Positions 13,419 through 24,119 of a stretch of 64,000 nucleotides of DNA are shown piece after piece. A program made the position numbers and the translations under genes. Positions within the stretch are counted from its first letter, which is position 1. Each line of letters starts with the position of its first letter. Below the pieces are notes generated by a model, which saw only the letters and a program-made list of their open reading frames with translations, did no database searches and had not been told where the DNA came from. The DNA is from Anastatus disparis. Its lineage: Eukaryota > Arthropoda > Insecta > Hymenoptera > Eupelmidae. Location: the NCBI GenBank assembly GCA_017163975.1, contig JAFFSR010000230.1, positions 1,507,001 to 1,571,000 on the forward strand, given 5' to 3'.

Positions 13419-13814
13419 GGGGAATCCTGATACCGACATAGAGTTCTAAATTATCTACATTTGAATTATGAATTTCTATAAAAATTTAACTATTCAAGAC
13501 TGAAATTCGTAGGAGAGGCACATTCTTAACATGCCAAAGAATTTATTGCAACCTTAGAAGACAATATAAGGGTAAAAATAAAGGCGAAAACTGCTTAATA
13601 CAATTAACTTTTTAATGTAGTTATGAATAATCGTATTATGCAGTTTTTGTCTTCATTTTCACTGTTATTCTGTCTTTTAACTTTGAAATTAATTCTTTAG
13701 AATGTTATGAATGTGCCTCTTCTATGAATTTTAGTAAAAATAGTTAAATTTTTATTAGAATGCATAATTCTAATGTAGATAAGGTAGATCTCTGTGCCGG
13801 TATGAGGACACCCC
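13419..13814. mobile_element. TTAA-type fold-back MITE inserted in the giant repeat arm
   Basis: The ends GGGGAATCCTGATACCGACA and, in reverse complement, GGGGTGTCCTCATACCGGCA form imperfect TIRs around a palindromic body. The empty site is preserved in the left arm as agaatTTAAggtgtt. Here the flanks read TAA and TTGG, so the duplication has mutated. The word CCTGATACCGAC is shared with the left ends of the 8844 and 17592 copies. Confidence 0.7.
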
Positions 13815-13906
13815 TTGGTGTTGAATAAATTTTTTATTTTTTATTTTCCGCTATAAAAATTGATTATAAAAATATATAATATTTAGAAATAAAAAATAAA
13901 AAAATA

Positions 13907-14008
13907 GGTGGAACATAGGGATTGAACTTGGCAAAATTAGGATTAGAGCGAGGTGCGTAAAATCTTGGTGACCACAGCCACCGCATACGTTAGTTGGATA
14001 GGGTAAAA
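13907..14008 (-). mobile_element. Possible tRNA-derived SINE fragment
   Basis: On the minus strand the end reads gttcaatccctatgttccac, which resembles a B box followed by a 3' acceptor stem. The segment has no counterpart in the left arm, so it is an insertion. No A box is convincing and no cloverleaf was demonstrated. Confidence 0.3.
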
Positions 14009-14857
14009 AGTTACATATGTTTATCGCCTCCCAAAAGATTTGATTTATTATTATTTGTTTGATTATACCTCAACAATGTTTATTATTAAAAAGTATATTT
14101 TTGACCCTCAGGGCGCAAAATTCGATTTTCCAAGCCTGTCAAGCGGGCGCAAAATTTACTATTTGCAAGCATGGAAATCGGATTTTCCACTTTTTGGATC
14201 AAAAAACAATATGTGTACCACGAGCGCAAGGAGATTCGCGGCCCTAGTGCGAATTTAGCGCCCTCACTTCGCTCTGGCGTTCATTTGCACTCTGACCGGA
14301 ATCCTCTATTTTGCGTTGTTGGTACATAATGTACTATTATGTTTCAAATAAAAAAATGTAATTAATCAACGAATTTTTGGGACGGTTAATCACATTTAAA
14401 TAAAGCTATAACGTATCGCGGCGAAAACGAGCTAAAGCGAGTTTGCCATAAGTTTACTTACGATACTGGACGCCGCGTGTTTCGTGTGTTTGTTTCCTCC
14501 CCTCTCACTTGCTTCTACATGCACGTGTAGACGTGGAGGGGCTTTGCGCGTATAGTTCCAGAAACGCCGCAAAGGATCGTGATAATCGAATTCGGCACGT
14601 TTGATTAACACGCCATTGGCAATCTCTACTTATCTCTGGTAGAACTTTTAATCATTATACGCTTATGTATTAAAATCATCTCGTAAAAATCATCTATGAG
14701 AAACTTTCTTTTTTCTATTCTAAGATTTTTCCTCGTCTAAATAAAGAAAATTACATAACGGTATCTTCGATTAATGAAATTTGTTCTAGTATGCTGATGG
14801 AAGTTGCTATATCAATATAAAATTTAATTCTATTTAAAAATATCTAATTAGAAAGTA

Positions 14858-15325
14858 ACCGATGCATTGGCCGAGTAGTTCAGTGCGTGCCAAGCGATCT
14901 AAGCCCAGACAAAGTTAAGCCGTATTGGCCGCGAACCGTACTCGGATGGGTGACCGCTCAAGAACTGGACGCACATTCTATCTGCACTTTGCGTGACGGT
15001 TGCTTGGGCATGCTAATCGTATGATAATGTGAACGAGAGGTGTGGCAAATACGGTGTTAGTATCTTTCTATAAGGGTACCTAATACTGAATTTTGCTGTA
15101 TACACCGACCCATCCCTTCTAGAGAAGGTTTTTCTAAAAGGGATTTACCCCACTGGGTTTGTCAACGGGTTTTCTCTACTCCACAGGTATTACCCTGTGC
15201 TAATGCTAAATGGGGTGGGTTAGGGGGCTATCTTGAAAAGAATTAAATGAAGGTGTGGGAAATACGTGGAAACCAATTGCCGGCATACGTGGAGCCACCA
15301 ATATAATCTTGAAAAAAAATCTTTT
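14858..15325 (+). mobile_element. SINE with 5S rRNA-like head and 13-bp target duplication
   Basis: The body is bracketed by a perfect 13-bp direct repeat, TAATTAGAAAGTA, at 14845-14857 and 15326-15338. The first ~140 bp contain words matching the internal promoter of 5S rRNA (aaagttaagc, cggatgggtgaccgct), as in SINE3-type elements, preceded by a weak A-box-like tagttcagtgcg. The remaining ~300 bp is an unrelated tail with a T/C-rich middle. Flanking duplications of this length imply mobilisation by LINE machinery. It lies 66 bp upstream of the esterase exon, in its intron. Confidence 0.8.
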
Positions 15326-15363
15326 TAATTAGAAAGTAGAAAATTTTTAGTATGTATTGCTAG

Positions 15364-15591
<228 letters not shown>

Positions 15592-15704
15592 TAAGTTTAC
15601 CTGAATCAATATAATATAAATATCTTCCTGTCATTACAAAATTAAAATATTCCAAAAAAATATTTGAATAGATTTTTTTTCTGAAAGACAAAGTCTTAGA
15701 TTAA

Positions 15705-15948
15705 GAGCAGGTTGAGTATATCTCTCCTTTTCTAGCCAAAGAATCGATTTTATTACAAAAACTAATAATTTCAGCAAAAAATAAAGAGAAAGTCGCATTA
15801 CGAAATAAAAGAAATTCTTTCTTATCAAAGAAAATTTTGATTTTTCTGATACGAGATGCGGCGTTCTTTTTATTTTTTGCTAAATTAATAAGTTTTTTTT
15901 ATAAATTAATTTATTGATTAGAAAAGGATAGAAATATGTGACCTCCTC
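15705..15948. mobile_element. TTAA MITE, copy B, in the esterase intron
   Basis: Flanked by TTAA at 15701-15704 and 15949-15952. The right end in reverse complement is GAGGAGGTCACATATTTCTA then TCCTTTTCTAATC, matching copy C at 16598. The body is a shorter, diverged palindrome with the shared tgcggc and ctttctt words. It lies 128 bp after the esterase exon donor. Confidence 0.75.
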
Positions 15949-16597
15949 TTAAGGGGATATAAAATACCGATATCATTGTTTTCCAAATTATTTATTCTTA
16001 ATCCAAATTTTTTCTAAAAATCTCTTTATTACAGCCTTTTATTTTTAATAATAAAAAGTATAATATAATGATAGTTTGGAAAATTTTTGAATAAAGATTA
16101 AAAATTCGGGAAATCGCCATGTCCGTAACTATATATTAAACATATACCCTATTACATCACCTTAATAAAAAAATACTTCGTATTTTTTATTTCATAATTA
16201 TATATTTAGATTCAGAAAATTAAGAAATATAATTATTTAACATTATTTGGGTTTATATGTGCGTGAATACTTTTTTAAGCCGCAACTAAGAAAAAACTAC
16301 GTAGCAGAAATGGTTAATATATTTTATTTTTCATACATCGAGTCAATATCTCTGGCACGAGTCCTTCCCTCCAAACTGAGAAAGAAAATTTCTCAAAACA
16401 AGCGGAAAACTCTGATTTGATTCTTGCTCAAAATATTAAATTATCTTTGATCAAAATGAATTCACTTGTTGCAAGTGGATTTATCATTGATTAAAAATTT
16501 AAAATACACTTTTTTATAATGGAAGTAGATAGTTTTTTAAATCAGATTATACTAAAAAGAAATTTGTTTGTATTTCCAAACAGACAGTCACTTTAAG

Positions 16598-16977
16598 AGG
16601 AGGTCACGTATCTCTGTCCTTTTCTAATCAAAGAATTGAGTTTTTTACAGAAACTAATATCTTTAGCAAAAAATGAAAAGAAAGCCGCATTTCGTAATAA
16701 AAAAAGCAATATTTTCTCTGATTAGAAAGAATTTATTTTATTGCTTTGTTTTCAAGAAAACCTTGAAAAACTTAAATCATAGAGGTTAGGGTGGACAATT
16801 TGGTTTTTCAAGGTTTTCTTGAGAACGAAGCAATAAAATTAATTTTTTCTTATCAAAGAAAATATTGCTTTTTTTGATACAAGATGCGGCTTTCTCTTCA
16901 TTTTTTGATAAAGTTATTAGTTTTTGTGAAAAAATCATTTCTTTGATTAGAAAAGGACAGAGATACGTGACCTCCTC
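16598..16977. mobile_element. 380-bp TTAA fold-back MITE, copy C
   Basis: Starts GAGGAGGTCACGTATCTCTG followed by TCCTTTTCTAATC and ends in the exact complement, flanked by TTAA at 16594-16597 and 16978-16981. The arms are almost perfectly complementary. The CTGTCCTTNTCTAAT subterminal word links it to the copies at 8844, 17592, 29635 and 62177. Confidence 0.9.
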
Positions 16978-17172
16978 TTAATCAAGATATTATATGCTTG
17001 CCTGGATTAGAATGAACTTATTTAATTTTGTTTTAAAAAAAGGCCCTTGACGAATCCTTTTATAAAATTATAGTTAACATTATAATACATAAAAGCCGGC
17101 AGAAAAAAATTATTATTGCCAAAATATCAGAAATACATTTTACGAGACGTTGATCATCTATCGCCAAACTAA

Positions 17173-18112
17173 CAAGGAAGGTACTCGAAGTGTCAGGCGC
17201 TGATTTCGTTTAAACTTTAATATGTTGTAGAACATCAAAAAATAAGAGACACGTATTTTTGTTTATCTGCGGAAAAACATATTTAAGGGGTGAAGACCAC
17301 CCTTAAAGTTCACCCCAAAATACCGTTTTTTCTAAATATTTTGGCTTAAACTCTATATTTTCTTGTAAAACAAAAAGGAAATTATTTCTCGTGCTAAGGA
17401 CAAGCAATCTATAATGGTTTGAGAAGTTGGGGCTACATCCCTTAGTCTTTAGGAGATGAAAACCCCTTTTTTCGTCATGATTATGTAATAAAACATTATA
17501 AAATCGCTTTAAAAAAAAAAAAAAATTCTTCAAAAAAAAATTGAAAAGTAAAGTTGACGTGTTTTAGCATTTTCATGAATTTGACCCTTAACGGTAGGCC
17601 GGAGTAGAACCTGATACCGACCGAGTAACAATTGAGTTGTTTGTATTTTCCTCAAGTTTTAATCGGTGTATCTTCAAATTAAAGGTCGAGCGCAATAGAT
17701 ATTATTATGAACATCTATGCACAAGAAAAAAAATATCTACCGGTTTGTTTTTGAGAAAAGTAAGTAACGCGAAACTATTATAAACATAAACTTTTACTTT
17801 GGCGTTACTTACTTTTCTCAAAAACAAACCGGTAGATATTTTTTTTTTTGTGTATAGATGTTCATAGTAATAATATCTATTGCGCTCGACCTTTAATTTG
17901 AAGATACACCGATTAAAACTTGAGTAAATAACAAAAATGCCAATTAGACAAGGACAGCGAATCCGGCCTGCTCTTAAAAGGGGTAAACCACTCCTTACAA
18001 AAAAAATCAAGAACTACAAGTTTTAAGTGATCTAATTCTGTAAATACTCGTATATAGGAATATTTTAGGTCGCTGATTACAAATCTGTCATCACATTTTG
18101 TAAATTCGGAAA
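17173..18112 (+). repeat. Left TIR arm of the Tc5-like element
   Basis: Matches 21848-23705 in reverse complement on both sides of the MITE at 17592-17973. The outer part (17173-17587) and the inner part (17978-18112, containing aaggggtaaaccac and ggtcgctgattacaaatc) are both recognisable in the right arm. The site cccTTAAagttca near 17303 is the empty form of the right-arm insertion at 23271. Confidence 0.85.
17592..17973. mobile_element. TTAA fold-back MITE, copy D, in the left TIR
   Basis: A 382-bp palindrome flanked by TTAA at 17588-17591 and 17974-17977, nearly the same sequence as copy A at 8844-9228. The inner hairpin holds a stretch around gagaaaagtaagtaacgc. It occupies the same TTAA that is filled by two different MITEs in the right TIR. 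Confidence 0.9.
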
Positions 18113-18198
18113 CAAATATCTTGAATTTTTAAGAGAACTATTATATGTTATATACAAAACTACAGATAAATTTAACAGAATTATAAAATTAGACAAAG

Positions 18199-18534
18199 AT
18201 GCGTTTAAAAAATCATTTCAAATGTTGTTTAAAAAATAAATTATTTGATTGTAATCGTTGTTACGTTGGTGAGACACGCAGATTTGTAGGAAAGCGTATA
18301 AATGAGCACAAGAAAGCATGTAATGGATATAATGAAAAATACTTCATAGCTGTTTATTGTAAAACTTATAATCATATTTTAGATTTCAAAAATTTTAAAA
18401 TTTTGGATAGAGAAACTGATGATGTTAAAAAAATGATTAATGAAATGCTGTACATAGCAAATAATAATAGTTTTAATAAAATTACGAATATAGATAATTT
18501 AAAATATCCATCAAATATTCAAACTACAGTATAG
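18199..18534 (+). pseudogene. Penelope-like element C-terminal GIY-YIG endonuclease fragment
   Basis: The 111-codon frame reads CNRCYVGETRRFVGKRINEH near residues 18-38, fitting the GIY-YIG nuclease core of Penelope-like retroelements (here C-YVG in place of the usual YIG, then the R and E-H positions). It continues with NHILDFKNFKILDRE and a tail ending NLKYPSNI, the usual C-terminal pattern of these proteins. The reverse transcriptase that should precede it is not recognisable, so the copy is 5' truncated. It lies between the left TIR and the transposase of the Tc5-like element. Later insertion is the simplest reading; capture as cargo is an alternative. The frame itself has no internal stop. 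Confidence 0.65.
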
Positions 18535-19538
18535 GTTAAGCTATTTTGTTTTTTTTCTCTCCCATTTTATTAACTCGAAGCCCAATCACATTGATAAATA
18601 CAAATAGTCGTTACGATGTTTTTCGACAGTGTCGTTTCACAAAAACGTGTACGATTCTAAATTTTCAGTACCAAGTCTCACAATTTGCTCACGCATTCTT
18701 TGACGTAAGAAAATTAATTTGTATTTCTTACCGAATTGACAATTTTGTAGTTAAAGAGTTTGTGATTTCCTGTATTAAAATTTATGTATCGAATTTCACA
18801 TGTATTGTATTACAGAGCGTTTTGCTTGATACAACCTACTATAATAGGCGAAAAATCGCAAAGAAATTAAAGTAAATTGTGCTAAAGTCATAAAATTCAA
18901 GTCATTTATTAATTTAAATTACATCGGCACAATAAATTCTAACTTTAAGTTAAATGATATCCAATAACTAAATATTCAAAATCAAGAAGCTTTAACAAAT
19001 TAATAAATGAATCAATGTAAATGGATTATAATTTTTATGTTTTGTTATTATTTTTCGATATGTAAAAAAGTGAAGTTCTTTTGATTCATTATTTATCACA
19101 AAATCAAAAGTCATGTCAAATATGTTGAAAAAATAAGTTTTTTCTGTGTGATAAAAAAAATATGTAATGTAAATATACTTTTGAAATTTTGGCGTCAAGT
19201 ACGAAATGATAGCAGAATCTTTTCATTGATAAGACATATGACTACAAGTTAATCATTCATACTATATTTGATGCTACTGCTAGTCTAATGTAAGTGGTGG
19301 CAGTGTCAACATTTAATGATCGTTAGACATATAAAACAGATAAATAATATATTATTACTTATAAATATAAAAACGTTTTGAAATTCTTCACAGACGTTCT
19401 TGAGATTTAATTTTTCCAAAAACTTAAATCCAAACAAAATTTTAATATTGAAATTATAAACGTACGTGAATCAAATTTTGAAAAGCTGCTTTCTAAAACA
19501 ACTGAACATTCAAAATTAGTAAATATTTTTGTATCACA
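18535..19538. other. Interior of the Tc5-like element, no gene seen
   Basis: AT-rich sequence between the Penelope-like fragment and the transposase. A 109-codon frame at 18546-18875 has no recognisable domain and is probably chance. Confidence 0.4.
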
Positions 19539-21420
19539 ATGAAAATCAATCCACTAAATGTAATTAATCTTCTACTTGCCTATTTTCAAACTTTAAACAT
19601 AGAGGAAACTCCTTACAATGTACAAAAAATAGAAATAAAAAATTATTTTCAAACAATCCTCCTAGATTTAATGAAATCGTATAACGATCTTGAAATCATA
19701 CAAGAAGAATCACTTCATTTTCAAGAAGAATTCAAAGAGGCTCATGCTCGTATTGTAGAAGATCCTGAAGCACTTACGGATGTGTGCATAATAGACAACG
19801 AACCAGTAAGTTTCAAATATAAAAAAATGCAGTGAAATATTGGAGAAGAGGGAAAAAAGGAATTTATCTTTGCAATCAATTCAACAAAAATTTAGAAAAG
19901 TTACTTCCGATTGACAATTACATCGCTGGGCCCATCAAATAAATCAAGGTGGCACATACCGTGAAAAAATTGAACAAATTTGTGATTTTACAATAGAAAA
20001 TTTTAAAATTGTTATAGAGTCAGGAATGATCGTACACGACAATGATTTAAGAAAATGGACCCTACAAACACAAAAATTAATTGGAAATGAAGACATAAGA
20101 TTCAAGGCTTCTAAACACTGGCTTTCGAAATTCAAACAAGCTCAGAGAATTGTTTTCAGGAAAATCAATATAGTATTTTTCGATACTAGTGCGTGAGAGA
20201 GATTTTTTACTCGTGTGGCGGTTTGCACCCGAGCGAAGCAAGGGTGAAAAGGTCACACGAGGAAGAAATCACTTTCTCGCACGAGTATCGAACAATATTT
20301 TTTGACACGATGTGTAAGAAGCTCCATTTTCGCACGTCTCACTTTGTACAGCGTGCGCGAAATTGAGCTTCGCGCACGGAGTGTCAAAAAATTTATTACC
20401 AAGAAAAGTTTAGAAACAAAACAAGAATTAGAGGCGAAACAAAAGGCATTCGTTGAGACGGTCCAAAGATCAATGGACTCAATAGGAATTGAAAATACAT
20501 ATAATTCTGATCAAAGCGGTTTTCAGTTGTTAATACACTTCGGCCGAACATTGGCTACTGAAGGAGAGAAGAACGTTTAATGTCTCGTACAGTCTATATC
20601 ATCTACCACTCACAGTTATACAGTGCAGCCCACTATTTCAGCCAAGAGTAAATTACTATCACCTTTGTTTATGGTTTTAAGGGAGAAAAGTGGAGTTTTT
20701 GGGCCAGTAGTTTCATCTACTCTCTTCAGGCCTACAAATGTGTATGTTACAGCTTCAAACTCTGGTAAATTAACTCCAGGTTATGTGACATTCATGAAAA
20801 TAATTATTTCAACTCTCTCCGTGTATTTGTATCCAAATTTATGTTAATAGATTATAAAATTTCAAGAACATTTTAAAACATGGTTAAAGGAAAAATACTT
20901 TTCTAGTATTGGATCTTAAAGCCTTTTATTGATTGATTTTCGGAGCGGTCATTACCCAATAGTTATAGAAGAAGCTACACTACATAATAAAGAAGTACAT
21001 TATCAAATAATACCTACAGCAACAACAGGAAATATCCAACCTTTAGATGTTTATGAGTTTAGAATATGGAAAAACTTCGATAGACATTTTTCAGACAGTG
21101 TAATTTTAATTAATGAAGATTCAAATTTGCATATGAGAAATATTATTATCAAATTACAATCTTTGATTCACAATCAGTTTTCGTCGCCAAGGTATCAAAA
21201 TCTTTTCCGATATTCGTGGTATGAGAGTGGATATATAATTGACAAACCAGTAGATTTCGGAAATCCTGTAAGTTTTAGTTTTGGAGATTCATGTGGCACA
21301 CTTTGTGAGATTGGTGGTTGTAAAAATGTGTCAATTATTAGGTGTTCTTGGTGCAAAATATCTTTATGTTTGAAAAATTTTTTTGAAGAATATCATTTTT
21401 GCTCTACGTATAATCCATAA
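19539..21420 (+). pseudogene. Tc5-like transposase, broken
   Basis: Remains of a pogo/Tc5-group transposase that would cut and paste the surrounding element. In order: an N-terminal region (19539-19835) ending in a K/Y-rich first DNA-binding segment; a CENP-B/Tc5-type helix-turn-helix around 19960-20160 with IVHDNDLRKW and FKASKHWLSKFK; a core start at about 20505 (YNSDQSGF, first Asp); SYTVQPTISAKSKLLSPLF near 20610-20670; LLIDFRSGH near 20925 (second Asp); and QPLDV near 21037 (third Asp). A Cys-rich tail (CGTLCEIGGC, RCSWCK) ends at the stop at 21418. All three acidic positions are present. Frame changes or stops occur near 19835, 19915, 20578 and 20845-20920, and a 220-bp hairpin insertion splits it at 20172-20391. 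It cannot make an intact protein. Confidence 0.8.
20172..20391. mobile_element. Twin-hairpin insertion inside the transposase
   Basis: Two hairpins lie back to back. The first pairs tttttcgatactagtgcgtg with cgcacgagtatcgaaca; the second pairs ttttgacacgatgtg and cgcacg words with cgcgcacggagtgtcaaaa. Transposase coding sequence is recognisable on both sides. The boundaries are approximate and the target duplication is unclear. Confidence 0.65.
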
Positions 21421-21984
21421 TGTTCCATATATTCATTTTTATATTTCAAAAATTAAAAATAGACATTTAATTATAAAAATATAAAACATTTAGAAATGTA
21501 TAAAAATTGTGTTACTTTTTCAATACTCTATAATATATATAATATATCTCTTGTTGCTGTTATTGCTATCCCAAGATGAAGCAGAACTAAATGATAAACT
21601 ATATAATTAAAAGATTTTTATATATGAAATTGCGAAAACAGTTTTTTTTCATTAAGCTTCACAGTAGATGTATGATGAATATTTTGATGAGAATTGTATT
21701 TAGGGCTTACATTAAACTGACAATGAATAATCTGATAACCGATCCATAATCAGCGACCTCAAAAACCGCAGTATACAATTTGTCATCGAAATTGAAACTT
21801 TTTAAACGTTTTCATCCACCATATTGGATGCGCCATATTAGATCCGCCATTCCGAATTTGCAAAATGTGATGATGGATTTGTAATCAGCGACCTAAAAAA
21901 CTCCTATGTATGAGTATTTACGGAATTAGACCACTTAAAACTTGTATTTTTAATTTCTTGTGACGGGTGGTTTACCCCTTTTAA

Positions 21985-22572
21985 TAGGTGGTCGGGACTA
22001 TTTGCCGCATGGGGGCGCTGCAGGTGAGAGAAGAATGTAAAATATTTTATGTACACGGATTAATAATTTTATGGATTAAATATTTTATGTACACGGATTA
22101 ATAATGTAAAATATTTTATGTACACGGATTAATAATTTATTAAGACAATAATATACTTCTAATGTTGTCAATAACTCTTGCCATATATATGTAGAATAAT
22201 TATGAATGCTAATCTTATTTGAAAAGTTTAAAATATTTTTGTAAAGCGAAAAATGCTGCGTGTGATAGAGCCGATGTGAACATGTATATTTTTCTTTAGT
22301 GCGACAGAGAAAGTAATACTAAGGAATGATGAATACATATGCTCACGCCGGCTCTATCTCGCGCTGCATTTTTCGCTTTACAACAATATTTTAGACTTTT
22401 CAAACAAGATTAGCATCAATAATTATTCTCCATGTATATGGCAAGAGTTATTGACAACATTAGAAGTATATTATTGTCTTAATAAATTGTAAATCGCTGT
22501 GTAAAAATCATTTACCATTTTTCTCTCACCTGACTCCAGCGCCCCCATACGGCAAATAGTCTCGACCACCTC
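21985..22572. mobile_element. 588-bp TTAA fold-back MITE, TIR AGGTGGTCGGGACTATTTGC
   Basis: TIRs TAGGTGGTCGGGACTATTTG and, in reverse complement, GAGGTGGTCGAGACTATTTG are flanked by TTAA (21981-21984 and 22573-22576). The left arm contains three copies of atgtacacggattaataat (22045-22140), so local tandem expansion makes the arms unequal. It shares its right TTAA with the next MITE. Confidence 0.85.
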
Positions 22573-22576
22573 TTAA

Positions 22577-22979
22577 CGGCATGTCGGAGCTGCAGCAATC
22601 GAGTTTTGCTTTTTTTATTGTATCGATATCTTTTTAAATTCTTAAATTAAACAAATGTAATGACTTGTCCGCACTAAAGTTATATTAGTACAATAATTTT
22701 TGTTAAAATAAAAAATCATTTGGACTTGTTATTTTTTTATGAGCTTGGATTGGAAATTAGATATCAAACTCGACAAACCTAACCTTAAAATACGATATAT
22801 TGAAAGTTTTTATTACAACTTTGTATGTATAATATTTTGGTGGTTTTCTTGAGTTGTCCGCACTAGAGTTTAATCTTACAAATTTTTTCTTTATAGCAAA
22901 AAAACTCAATTAAACGCATCGTTTATTCATAAGTTAAGATTGGAAATATTATTAGAAGGTGGACAGCTTCGTCATGCTC
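22577..22979. mobile_element. 403-bp TTAA MITE abutting the previous one
   Basis: Ends CGGCATGTCGGAGCTGC and, in reverse complement, GAGCATGACGAAGCTGTCC, with TTAA on each side (22573-22576 shared, and 22980-22983). The body has two inverted stretches around gagtttaatc and actaaagttat (gtccgcacta occurs in both halves). A different family from its neighbour. Confidence 0.75.
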
Positions 22980-23270
22980 TTAAGGGTGGAATTCATGAAA
23001 ATGCGAAAACACGTCAACTTTACTTTTCAATTTCTTGTTTTAAAAATTTTTTTCTTTTTTTTCAAGTAATTTTATAATGTTTTATTACATAATCATGACA
23101 AATAAAGAGGGTTTCATCCCCTAAAGATTAAGAGAGGCGATTTCAACTCCTCAAATCATTATAGACTACTTGTCCTTTGCACGAGAAATAATTTCCATTT
23201 TGTTTTATAAGAAAATATAGAGTTTAAGCCGAGATATTTAGAAGAAACGGTATTTTGGGGTGAACTTTAA

Positions 23271-23571
23271 CCCTTTCAGAACGGAATTATTATTTCATCA
23301 TGAAAAGTTCTGATAACCATTTAGCGATGATAAGTGTTCATTTATTAAGCAATTTTTGCGATAAAAAATTTTTTTTTTTTTTCTTCTTTTCAAGTTTTCT
23401 CAGTTTCTATCAAAGATATAATAACTTAGGCCCTTAGTTTGAGATCGGAAATAGTCCACTTCAATCTAATGCACATATTTTTTTTTACAAAATTTGAAGC
23501 CACTTTTGCACAATTTCAAAAAAGCCAAAAAATGTCAATGTACATTGTAATGTACATTAGTTTTGAAAGGG
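23271..23571. mobile_element. 301-bp TTAA MITE, TIR CCCTTTCAGAAC
   Basis: Starts CCCTTTCAGAAC and ends GTTTTGAAAGGG, flanked by TTAA at 23267-23270 and 23572-23575. Short imperfect TIRs with a CCCTTT start and TTAA are piggyBac-like. The left TIR arm near 17303 shows the uninterrupted site. Confidence 0.85.
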
Positions 23572-23708
23572 TTAAGGGTGATTTCCACCCCCTAAATATG
23601 TTTTTCTGCAGATGAACAAAAATACGTGTCTCTTATTTTTTGATGTTCTACAACATATTAAAGTTTAAACGAAATCGGAGCCTGACACTTCGGGTACCTT
23701 CCTTGTAA

Positions 23709-24119
23709 GTACATACATATAAATAACAACAATAAATAAATTTTTAACTCATATCATCACTACATATTTTAGAAAGATAAAATTAAACTTATATTTCTCT
23801 TATTTTAAATTAACTTAATTATTATTAACAATAATAAGAAATTTTTATTAAAGTGTAGGCGAGACCGGGGCTAGTATTAACACCTTTTTAAAAAGTATTT
23901 ATATTTTTTAATTTACGTATTTTTCGAGTATTTCGCCTATCATATGTATATTATTGATTTAATTTGGCTATGATCTGCCCTATTGAAAATAATCATATGA
24001 TTTTTTTATGTAAAATTTTCACCTAAAATTTTGACATAATTTTTGTTTCAATTTGTCACATGATTTCTTTAGGTAATTTTTTTAGGTAATCCTTTTAGGT
24101 AATTTTTTGAGGTGATTTC
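23709..24119. other. AT-rich stretch, no gene seen
   Basis: Contains local repeats of ttttaggtaat (24060-24110). No gene recognised. Confidence 0.45.

Larger units (their letters stand above)
5550..14640. mobile_element. 9.1-kb element with giant (~1.2 kb) inverted terminal repeats
   Basis: The sequence starting ACCAGAGATAAGTAGAGAT at 5550 recurs as reverse complement ending at about 14640. The match continues inward through the arms to roughly 6760 on the left and 12765 on the right. The right arm is longer because later insertions sit in it. The interior (6760-12765) is AT-rich and holds a solo LTR, MITEs and old fold-backs but no recognisable transposase. It could be a non-autonomous or gutted DNA transposon, or an inverted duplication. 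The outermost bases and a target duplication are not certain. Confidence 0.7.
12765..14640 (-). repeat. Right arm of the giant inverted repeat, with insertions
   Basis: Reverse complement of 5550-6760. It is interrupted by a TTAA-type MITE (13419-13814), a ~100-bp tRNA-like insert (about 13907-14008) and a ~230-bp insert (about 14110-14340) rich in gcgcaaaatt and gagcgaag-like words. Removing these leaves an arm close in length to the left one. Confidence 0.7.
17173..23705 (+). mobile_element. Tc5-like DNA transposon with long TIRs and nested insertions
   Basis: The terminal sequence CAAGGAAGGTACTCGAAGTG (left) and CAAGGAAGGTACCCGAAGTG (right, reverse complement) is flanked by TAA at 17170-17172 and 23706-23708. 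Tc5 of nematodes is known for TNA duplications, CAAGG-type ends and TIRs of about 0.5 kb; the arms here are about 550 bp once later insertions are removed. A decayed transposase with Tc5-type helix-turn-helix and DDD core lies inside on the plus strand (19539-21420). A Penelope-like fragment sits between the left arm and the transposase. Four TTAA MITEs have entered the arms. The element is long dead but its outline is complete. Confidence 0.85.
21848..23705 (-). repeat. Right TIR arm of the Tc5-like element, interrupted three times
   Basis: Inner part 21848-21980, then two adjacent TTAA MITEs (21985-22572 and 22577-22979), outer part 22984-23266, a third MITE (23271-23571), and the terminal part 23576-23705. 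Each piece matches the left arm in reverse complement. Confidence 0.85.

Noticed and set aside
14858..15000. Genuine 5S rRNA gene
   Set aside because: Only the promoter region is similar, the unit has a foreign tail and is bounded by a 13-bp target duplication, so it is a SINE.
17303..17533. A 76-codon minus-strand frame
   Set aside because: Part of the Tc5-like TIR arm, which is non-coding and repeated in reverse at 23 kb.
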